A stretch of 19,684 bases of DNA from Conidiobolus incongruus B7586 (lineage: Eukaryota; Entomophthoromycota; Entomophthoromycetes; Entomophthorales; Conidiobolaceae): assembly GCA_000697335.1 (NCBI GenBank), contig JNEM01006034.1, forward strand, positions 1 through 19,684, written 5' to 3'. The stretch's first letter is position 1. Every line of letters begins with the position of its first letter. Below the pieces are notes generated by a model, which saw nothing but the letters and a program-made list of their open reading frames with translations, was not told where the DNA came from and ran no database searches. Below, in pieces: positions 1 through 8,496 of the stretch. The position numbers and the translations under genes were made by a program.

Positions 1-562
1 CCAACAGAGATAAAAGAGTGATGATCGGGTAAAATAGATACACCTTTTACAATACCTCTATGACCAATAGTAGACCAGAAACATTCTCTATAATAATTCG
101 ATTAATTTCAATTTATATTAAAATATTTTTGAATTTATATACTTGGTATTTAACTTCCAACCACGAACCTCTAAATAAATAATGTTAACAATTATATATT
201 TTTCACTTGTTGAATAATTTTACCTCCGTCACCAGCACCAGAAACAATATATTGTAAATTTTTAGCGTGTTTAGCCATACAGTAAACACCGTCAGAATGG
301 CCGGAAAGAGCGCCCAAAAAGGGTTTAGCGAACATTCTTTCCAACTTGGTAGCATTTAAAGCTCTGCTAAATTCTCTGGACTTTTGGAAAGGGTGCAATA
401 AAGGATCGAAATTTCTTTGAACTTTGTTTAATTCATTTTTATTGGCTCTGGTATAATCTTCAGCACTGCGTGAAATTGTCTTTACTTTCTATTATTTGTT
501 TAAATTAAAATATTAATATTATAATTTAATACTTCAAAATAGAAATTAATAATTACCACCAT
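1..562 (-). CDS. DCAF13: DCAF13 / Sof1, WD40 protein of the U3 snoRNP (5' part, partial)
   Basis: WD-repeat protein of the nucleolar small-subunit processome, needed for 18S rRNA maturation; DCAF13 is also a CUL4 adaptor in animals. Only the N-terminal part is here; the gene continues past base 1. Proposed exons, in transcript order, are 562-557, 488-224, 170-143 and 87-1. The product contains TISRSAEDYTRANKNELNKV, RALNATKLERMFAKPFL and LSGHSDGVYCMAKH, which match the DCAF13 N-terminus (human MKVKMLSR...RALNATKLERVFAKPFL...GHRDGV) and its first WD repeat, then GEVRGWKLNTK and FWSTIGHRGIVKGVSILPD of the next blade. The first exon encodes only Met-Val before a GTAATT donor; splicing directly after ATG (donor GTGGTA) is the alternative and would give exactly MKVK as in human. 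NDUFS6 lies upstream in the same orientation. Identity is secure; the first-exon boundary is less so. Confidence 0.93.
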
Positions 563-800
563 ACTTCAAAATATTCTAATTATAATAATATTAAATTAAA
601 ATGATATCTTTTAGATTTTGGAGCTTAAATAATTTATATATTATATAAGATCTATTAACTTTTTATTATTTATTAAAAAAATATTCTTTGGAAGAAATTA
701 TTTAAATTTAATTCAAGGAATTGCATTTTATGGGATCATTTTATTCTGAAAGATTGAATGAATGTAAACAACACATAGTTCAAAAATATTATCATAAAAG

Positions 801-837
<37 letters not shown>

Positions 838-1347
838 AATAATTTATAAAATGTTGTAGGTTACCAAAAGGAAGATATGAATATAACATTTAGCTTTTAT
901 ATTATTTCAAACTAAGTTTATAAATACTCTTTAGACTATACTAATTATTATTAAACTAAAACAACTATTCAAAATTTTCAGTCATCGATAAAGTCACAGC
1001 TTGATGCGATTTATAATTACATAAATATCATGAATATACTGACTAAAATATTGAACTATTGATTATATCAATTGTCTATTGAAATGATTATATATCAATT
1101 TTGATTATAAAAGTAAAAATATTAACCATTAAGCGCTCCTTGATAAAGATTACCAAGTCAAATAGTAAAAGATAGGTTTAAATGAAGTGTTATACCATAT
1201 ATCAACATAGTTCTATCATGTTTTTAAAATTAATTTTCGCAATAGATAAACATGATAAAATTAAATGAAAGAAATATTAAGTAATGTTATTTGGTTTAAT
1301 AAAATTGATTATTGAAAAACATTGATTTTAATCTGAAAATTAAATTT
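563..1347. other. intergenic, DCAF13 to NDUFS6
   Basis: This A+T-rich spacer should hold the DCAF13 promoter and the NDUFS6 3' end. It contains the (TAA)n tract at 801-835 and an isolated 24-codon reading frame at 730-804. I see no conserved gene or RNA. Confidence 0.6.
801..835. repeat. (TAA)n microsatellite
   Basis: An uninterrupted run of about 11.7 ATA/TAA units. It starts right at the stop codon of the small 730-804 reading frame. Confidence 0.95.
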
Positions 1348-1930
1348 TTAATGGTGGTGAGGCTTTTGTTGGAAACGAATACCACCTAAAAAGTAAAATA
1401 AAATTAGTTTAAGAATTTAAAAATTGAATTTTAAAATACTTACAATAACCACAAGCATGAGGACCAGGTTTATCCTAAAATTAATATTAGTAATTAAATC
1501 AATATAATAAACTAAATTTCAAACTAAGTACCAAGTTGATATATACTTTAGGATGACCTAAAGGACCGCCACCACCATTACAGTTGGCAATTCTACCTTC
1601 TACAAAACGAATGGGTTCTTCATGAATTAATTCAATAGCAGCAAGGGGTTGGGGCTATTAAAGATCAAATCAGATGATGTAATATTCTAAATTAAATATT
1701 CCAATTACTTGAGCAGATAAATCAACTTGTTCGAAACGAGGATTTTGATAAGCAGTGATACGGTCTTGTTGACTGGCACTCCAGGTGGCAACTCTGTTGG
1801 CAGCTTGGTTGGCATGCTTGATGTGAGTTGGCTTAATTTTATGTTGGACAGCGGGAACGGAAGTGGAATTGAATCGAGTTTGAGTAATATTCAATCTAAT
1901 CTTTTGATTTCTAATTAATCTCCAATACAT
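1348..1930 (-). CDS. NDUFS6: NADH dehydrogenase [ubiquinone] iron-sulfur protein 6 (complex I, 13 kDa zinc subunit)
   Basis: Nuclear-encoded matrix-arm subunit of mitochondrial complex I that carries a structural zinc and is needed to complete the N-module. Exons 1930-1709, 1654-1532, 1474-1444 and 1385-1348 splice in frame to 137 residues, ending at TAA 1350-1348. The C-terminal half is diagnostic: [14 protein letters not shown], then [19 protein letters not shown] and CGYCGIRF, ending in HHH. The zinc ligands are visible as C99, H108, C123 and C126. The first 30 or so residues ([20 protein letters not shown]) are basic, lack acidic residues and fit a mitochondrial presequence. The ATG at 1930 is the first in frame; the codon five upstream is TTG, so I do not extend. 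Introns are 54, 57 and 58 nt. The gene is divergent from SART1 across about 1.1 kb. Its presence implies respiration through complex I. Confidence 0.96.
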
Positions 1931-3022
1931 TTTTATATATCTCAATTGATCTTAATTTTATTCCTTATCAATCACTAGATCATTTCAACTATTATCAGGA
2001 TTGATAAGATTGAAAATTATGGGATATTGTAATATCGACTATCATAATAAAATTCAAATTTTGAATCAAAAACGACATATTACATCATGTAAAACTATGT
2101 TTAAAAAAATTCATTATTCAAGTTTTATAAAAAAAGTTGATGAATATTTTATTATGTTTATTTAATGACAATTTGTTTATTAAAAATACGAATTGATGCT
2201 ATTTAATTTTGAAGACTTTCAAATTATCATAAAATTAATTAATTGCATTCTTGTCTAAGAAATACTCTGGTTAATATTTAAAAAGAATTATAATGATAAT
2301 TTTGTATTACATTTGAATATATCTCTTATTAACCCATTAAACAAAAATATTTTTAAGTCATATTTTTTATATAGTCAGATTGATATTAATCCACAATCAA
2401 TAGAAATTAACTTTTTATTATCATTAATATTAATTGATTTAGATAATCAATTATTTAAAGTTAATATTTTATAATATAAAAGGATCAATTTGAAAAAAAT
2501 AATATAATATTAATGACATTGCTTTCAATACCATTATCTCAGCGGTGTTTGCAAGGTATTTATTTATTTATTTTTTCTACCTCTTGAATATTTTAAAATT
2601 AAATTAAAGCTAAGATTTTTGACAATAAAATTAAACGTTTTGATTTGTAAAATATCATTTTTTTTGGAACAGTGTGCTTGATTCAATTGAATATATAATA
2701 TTATATTTTCTATTGGTCGTTAAACTCTTGCATAAATATATAAGAGAAACGTACAAAATGATTAATGGTAAAATTGATATATTTTTCTCAATGTTAAAAA
2801 GTATCCAATTAAATCAAATAAAAAGCTATTATTACATTAACGCTGATATTTCAAAGTTATTGTAAATATAAAATTAGCCAACTGAATAATTTTTTGAAAT
2901 TTTGAAATGTTAGTCAAAATCCTCAAATAATCCCATAAAAATGATATTTAAAATTAGTTTAAATTAACCTATTGTTGGATATTTCATAAAATTAAAAAAT
3001 AATATTCTTTTAAAAATCCAAA
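1931..3022. other. divergent intergenic region, NDUFS6 / SART1
   Basis: About 1.1 kb of A+T-rich DNA between two divergently transcribed genes, so it must hold both promoters. It contains a short A+T hairpin at 2431-2453 and a slightly G+C-richer patch near 2513-2560. I found no supported gene. Confidence 0.6.
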
Positions 3023-5337
3023 ATGGAAGAAAGTTCATTGTCAATTGAAGAAACAAAGTAATATTAATATCATAGCTTATTATATAATTTTATTTATATT
3101 AATATATTTTTAATTTAGTAAATTACGTATCGCCGCTGGTCTCAAGCCTTTAAAAATTGAAAAAGAAGACACCACGGAAGAAAAAGCAGAAAAGAATTTC
3201 AAAGAATTTCAGGATGAACAACTTCAAAAGCAAAGAGAACAAGAAATTAAGGATAGAATTGAAAGGTACAAAAGATTATATTTTACTTATCAATTTCTAA
3301 TAATTATTTTAGGTCAAAAAACAGAAGAGAACGATTTGCTAAGTTAGAAGGGAAGAGCTTAGGGGAAGCTGACGACCCTAATTTGGACGATACCCTTGCT
3401 TTCACTAAAAGACTCGGAAAAGCGAAATCTACAATGCAATCCAAATCAAAACCTGTCACAAGTCACCTTGATAATTATGATACAATTAGTCAAGGTAATT
3501 TCAATTTGAATATTTCATCAGAATATAATAACTGATTTAATTTTAGATCTTAGTGTACGCCACGATATTAATGATTTTAAAGAAGGCCAAGAGGTTATTT
3601 TAACCTTGGCAGATAAAAATGTGTTAGATGAAGGTATGTATTTTATCTTATCTTCAATATTTTTCCTAATTTTTAATTTTAATAGATGAGGATCAATTGG
3701 TCAACGTTCAACTTGAAGAAAAAGAAAAAATTCAGAAAAATTTGGAGAATAAGAAGGGAAAATCGCTCTATAATGCCTATGACGATGATGAATTTTTGTT
3801 GGGCAATAATTTTGGAAAGAAGCGAAATATTTTACCTCAGTATGATGAACCTTTGGATGGATTTATTCCTAAGGTAAATATCAACAAATACTTTCATTTT
3901 TGTATAATATAATGATCATGATTTTATCATTTAGAAAGGATTTAAATTAAATGCAGACCCTGCTAGCGTATTAGCCTCGCTGAATCAGGATACTACAGAT
4001 AGTTTCACACCAAAAGGTCAAGCCCAATCCCTTAACTTTACAAGTATGAAACATAATTTCAACTATCTATATGCTAGTATATATACTAACAATTCTTCAA
4101 ATTTAGCTACCAATCAAATTGTAGATTATTACACCAAAGAAGAAGCTGAAGTAACATTCAAAAAACTGAAAAAGAAAAAGAAAAGCAAATCAAAGCTTAA
4201 AAGCAAACGAGAACATGAAAGTGAAGAAGAAGATATTCCCTATATTGCTCCTCTTGATAACTATGTCGATGATGACGATCTTCAGCAATCTTTAGCTCGT
4301 TCACGTAGTAAAGCCATTAAAAAATTCAAGTTCTCTGAAGAAAGTTTAGTTGAAAAAGGTAAAATCAAAAAATTGACTAAAAATAATCTAAATATTTATT
4401 TTTATGTTAATAGTTTCCAAAAATTCGGATTTTGATATTCAAGAGCCTAATGGTGGGTTGGTACTTTCAGCCACCTCAGAATTTGTAAACAATCTTCAAC
4501 TTTCTACGCCTGATACATCAACTAAACCAACTCCAACAGAACTAGAAAAACGTGAATCTACAATTGCCTCTTCTCCAGAGAACACTAATATCACAATGAC
4601 ACCAGAGCCTAGTGCACAGAATAAATCTCCATCTCCAGAGCCTACAAATACGGTAAATTTGACATTTATTTCATTCATTTTTCTTTTTATTAATTAATTT
4701 TATATAGGCTAGTTTTATTGAAGATGAACCTCTTGTCTCCAAGGGGCTTGGTGCAACTTTGGATTTCCTTACCAAGCGAGGTAAATTTCTATATCATATT
4801 CATAACATGAATTGTATTCAAACCAAAATTCAATATTCAGGATTATATCAAAAACCTACCTTAGAACAAATCAAACGGGATGAATTAGCTAAAAAACGCG
4901 AAAAGTGGACTCTTGAACAGAGGAAATTGGATCGACTTAAGGAACTTGATGGTTATGAGGAAAGGAGCAGCAGTCGTGAAAGACATAGCTCGAGAGATAG
5001 GGATGTAAGCAGAGATCGTAGATCCAACTCAGATAGATACTATGTAAATGAAGAAGTAGATTTAATGAAGGATTATCAACCTTCATTTAAGTTAGAATAC
5101 AAAGATGCTGCTGGTAACATCCTTAGTCAAAAAGAAGCTTATCGTCAATTATCCCACCGATTCCATGGAAAATCGTCAGGATTTAAGAAGACTGAAAAAC
5201 GTCTCAAACAACAAGAAGATCAAAAGAAACTTCAATCAATGAGTATTTCTGGTGCTCCAAGTGGACTTGCTGAAGCACTTGCTAAAAAGCAAAAGGAAAC
5301 TGGACAAGCTCATTTTATTTTGAAAGATAACAAATAG
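3023..5337 (+). CDS. SART1: SART1 / Snu66, U4/U6.U5 tri-snRNP protein
   Basis: Nuclear splicing factor of the U4/U6.U5 tri-snRNP, required for its recruitment to the pre-spliceosome. Ten exons splice in frame to 602 residues: 3023-3057, 3119-3265, 3313-3494, 3547-3633, 3686-3873, 3935-4043, 4107-4358, 4414-4652, 4708-4780 and 4841-5337 (TAG stop). The start SLSIEETNKLRIAAGLKPL nearly matches human SLSIEETNKLRAKLGLKPL. Other family blocks are HDINDFKEGQEVILTLADKN, TKEEAEVTFKKLKKK, LSATSEF, FIEDEPLVSKGLGATLDFL and the C-terminal YRQLSHRFHGKSSGFKKTEK with SGAPSGLAEALAKKQK. Residues about 478-503 form an Arg/Ser/Asp-rich stretch in the position of a variable linker. It is shorter than human SART1 (about 800 residues). 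Introns 6 (4044-4106) and 9 (4781-4840) are multiples of three with no in-frame stop, so retention would keep the frame. Converges with TAM41 downstream. Confidence 0.96.
4044..4106 (+). other. SART1 intron 6, 63 nt, frame-preserving, with TACTAAC branch site
   Basis: GTATGA donor and TTTAG acceptor, with a perfect TACTAAC branch motif at 4084-4090, 16 bases before the acceptor AG (4105-4106). The length is a multiple of three and the frame through it has no stop. The flanking residues align with the SART1 family only if it is removed (LNFTTNQIVDYYTKEEAEV). Confidence 0.8.
4781..4840 (+). other. SART1 intron 9, 60 nt, frame-preserving
   Basis: GTAAATTT donor and TTCAG acceptor; 60 nt with no stop in the host frame. 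Removal gives TLDFLTKRGLYQKPTLEQ. The residues it would add (GKFLYHIHNMNCIQTK) look nothing like the neighbouring charged SART1 sequence, so I treat it as an intron. Confidence 0.75.
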
Positions 5338-5956
5338 TCACCTTGATTTAATATCCTTATATAGTATCAACATTATTAATGCAATTATTAAATTTTTTTT
5401 TGGTGAAAAGATTAACCTATAATTGTTTGATAAAACTATTTTTCAATATAAATGTCAATTTTACATTAAAATACAATAATAATTAAATAAAAATATGTAA
5501 GTTGATTTTTATCTTATTTTATACTTAAAACTTATTTAATGTTAAAATTAAATTGAAAGTAAATTTCAAGCATTATTAATATCTTAACATTATCAAATAA
5601 TTGAAGTATTATTGTTTTCTTATTATATCAATATGACGCTCCTATATATTAAAAATAATATTTTTTTATTTAAATAATAATGATGGTAATAGAATTAATT
5701 ACATTTTGGATACTGATAATTAATAAATAAAGGTATTAATTCAATATAAATTAGATCATTGAAATAGAATTAATTTTTAAAATACTTAGCAAGTCATGAA
5801 ATATAAATAAATTATTTAGAGTTAACTGAAGGCCATTCAAAAGTTTTTAAATTAATTACTGATATTTAATTAAATTTTAGTTTTTTAAGATTCAATTATA
5901 TAGTTGAAAATAAATCAATTTAGTTAAAAATATTATAATTTAATTTTTATTTTTGA
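5338..5956. other. convergent intergenic region, SART1 / TAM41
   Basis: About 620 bases between the 3' ends of two convergent genes. It is A+T-rich throughout, with several AATAAA-like hexamers as expected for two poly(A) regions. I see no gene, repeat family or structured RNA. Confidence 0.6.
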
Positions 5957-7465
5957 TTATTGAAATCTTTTGGATAATTTTTCACCAACATACCTCAAAC
6001 TTCTAGTTAAGCCAGCTGTGAACAACCCTTTCACAGTTTGATTGAAGGCTGGTTCTTTGACAATATGGGAAAATGCTAATGTAAATTATATATTAATATC
6101 AATAAAAAAAAATATAATGTTGGTTACCTTGAACTGTAGCTTGAACTAATTCTGGACCTCTTTTATATATTACTAATTTTTATTATTTAGATTTCAAGAT
6201 TAATAATGTTTAAATTAAAGTATTACCTTCATCGCCAAATTGTTTAGTCATTAATCTATATTCAGATTCTAAATAATTGGCAAATTTGACAGGTAATTTG
6301 TTAATAATCATTGGGACCAATTTATCACTATAGTCTTGCTATATAATTTTATTAATATAAATATTTATATTATATACTGCAACTACATTTACCTTTAAAA
6401 TACCGTTACCCATTCTAGATAAATTAGGGAAGGCGTCAATAATAGGATTATAAATTTCTTCGAAGAATTCGCCTTGAGCTAATACGATATTCTCTATCTT
6501 TTTGGGATTTTCACCAATTGACATTCTGATATCACCTATTGTTGATATTATGTATTTGATTCTTATATATTTGTAATATATGGATATTACCAGTGTAGGA
6601 AATGCTAGTTAAAGCCATGAATAAATCTTTAGAAGAAAAAGTTTCTGGTAACATGAGCAAAGAAGCTCTCAAAGCGATGGATCGATTGATTTGATTAGCA
6701 ATTTTAATTTGAGGATCATCTTGTAATATTCTCAACTAAAAAATTCTTAAGTATATAATTATAGAAATAATAAAATATTTTAAAATTTACAGGTTTTTGC
6801 ATTCTGCCAGCCAAGTAAAGAGTTTCCCATTTGAGTAAATCATTAATTAAACGATCCATTGATACAACACCGTATTTCACTTTCTAATCAATTGATTAAT
6901 ACGAATTATTTATATTATAATATAGTAAATAAACATACCAAGTTTCCAATTTGACAATAGGGATTATAATAAATACCAGCACCAATATTTTGAATTTTAG
7001 AGACAAAACTAGAACCCAAATACTTCATACCAGAATAGTGGTGGGGATTCTTTTTGAAATTCTGGGAGTGCCAGTGCTCTGGATGAGATACTCCAAATAT
7101 TAAATCCACTTGGGGTGGTGTCTAATTAAAGGGATCAGTTCATGTCCTATTATATAAATGTATTAAAAGTACCTGGTTTGCACTATAACCCAACTGTTTG
7201 AATACACCACTACCGTAACCACAAGCAAATCTTACTGGGACATTAAATTCGTTCAGGATTTGGTCCAATTCTTCATTCACCTTCAGCTGTGTTTTTTCAC
7301 TGTGATTAGAATAATAATGTTTAAATATTAAAGGTTTAAGCTCTTGACTGCTTAATAAATAGATGTTAGAATGTGTCTAAAAATTTTATTAATTTATTGA
7401 TTTATTAATTTAATTTAATTTAATTATACCTTAAGAGATTTAAAACTTGTTGAAATTAATTTCAT
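5957..7465 (-). CDS. TAM41: TAM41, mitochondrial phosphatidate cytidylyltransferase
   Basis: Peripheral enzyme of the matrix face of the inner mitochondrial membrane that makes CDP-diacylglycerol from phosphatidate and CTP, the first committed step to cardiolipin. Nine exons, in transcript order 7465-7430, 7376-7173, 7121-6939, 6883-6791, 6735-6591, 6535-6393, 6338-6227, 6172-6128 and 6075-5957, give 359 residues ending in TAA. The nucleotidyltransferase core is visible: FACGYGSGVFKQLGY (about residues 62-76), then PQVDLIFGVSHPEHWHSQNF (about 83-102) and HHYSGMKYLG. Family blocks follow: GAGIYYNPY, KYGVVSMDRLINDLLKWETL, YLAGRMQKP, ALRASLLMLPETF, LTSISYTGDIRMSIGENPKK and the C-terminal VKGLFTAGLTRSLRY. 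The N-terminus MKLISTSFKSLK lacks acidic residues and could start a presequence. Introns are 51-57 nt. It is divergent from NAA15. Confidence 0.95.
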
Positions 7466-8496
7466 ATTTTAAAAATAATAATATTTTATATAATAATAAT
7501 AATAATAAAAGATAACAAAGAAAATAAATAACTATATTATGATATAAAATAAAAGAATTTTAAATTTAAAAATAATGGAGTATTGGATAATTTAAAGTTG
7601 ATTAAAGCGTGGAGTTGTTGAGTTGATTATGGGTTCTAAACTGTCAAAGTTTGAGAAAACGTCATCCATATAAGTTATTTAATTTATACTAAATTAAATC
7701 AACCTCAGTTAATCTTCGATTATGTATTTTAGAACTATATCATATTACATTTCTTCTCCACTTTATCATTTTTCAGTTTGATTATCACATTATTATTTCA
7801 TATTTGATACAATAGATTGTCATATTATTTTATTAATCATCTTTGCAGTGTATATAAAATATTTAAATTATCAATTTTTAATGTTTTAAACTAAAAAATT
7901 GTTTCACTAATTGTCCTTAAATAAAATATAAAACATTTAATATGTATCAGTTGAAAAGATAATTATATTTTATTTGTGTTATGATTGACAAAATATGTGA
8001 TATATATTTCAAATATCGCATTTAATAATCAATGAATATCTAGGATTTTACAATTAACGTGTAATATAATCTGAAATATTTAATCATTTATCACTCTTTC
8101 ATTTTTTAGATATAAAACTAATAATAAATTAATTAAAACTATATGAATTTAAAAAATATATTTATAAAACTTCCCATGTAAAAATAAACTTATTTTAATT
8201 GGGAAAAGTTTAAAATTGACTGAATGAAAGAGTTATACCCATAATTATAAATTTCAAATTAAAAAACGTTAAATTGAAATTTCCAAAAGTAAAGTAAAAA
8301 TCATTCATGAAAAACATTTAATAATTGATTTCATTTTTAGTTGTAAGTCAATTCAAAAAATTATTTAAACAAATAATTATTAATTTATAATAACAACGAT
8401 AATTATAAATATAATTAATTTGATTTGATTTAATTTTTAGATTAAATATAAAAAATAAAGATCAATAGATCATTCAAGTGGAGTTTGATTTAAAGT
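7466..8496. other. divergent intergenic region, TAM41 / NAA15
   Basis: About 1.0 kb between divergent genes and therefore the promoter region of both. It contains a (TAA)n tract at 7490-7508 and a slightly G+C-richer patch at about 7590-7670 that includes a 14-codon reading frame (MGSKLSKFEKTSSI, 7629-7673). I found no conserved gene. Confidence 0.6.
7490..7508. repeat. short (TAA)n microsatellite
   Basis: About six ATA/TAA units just upstream of the TAM41 start codon, probably in its 5' leader or core promoter. Confidence 0.85.

Noticed and set aside
2431-2453. 9-bp hairpin TAATTGATT / AATCAATTA
   Set aside because: Nearly pure A+T stem; such hairpins are expected often at this composition.
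2513-2700. Possible tiny gene with an ATG exon (MTLLSIPLSQRCLQ) and a 117-nt intron between NDUFS6 and SART1
   Set aside because: The spliced reading ends after about eight more codons, matches no family, and the intron is twice the usual length here. It may be leader sequence or noise.
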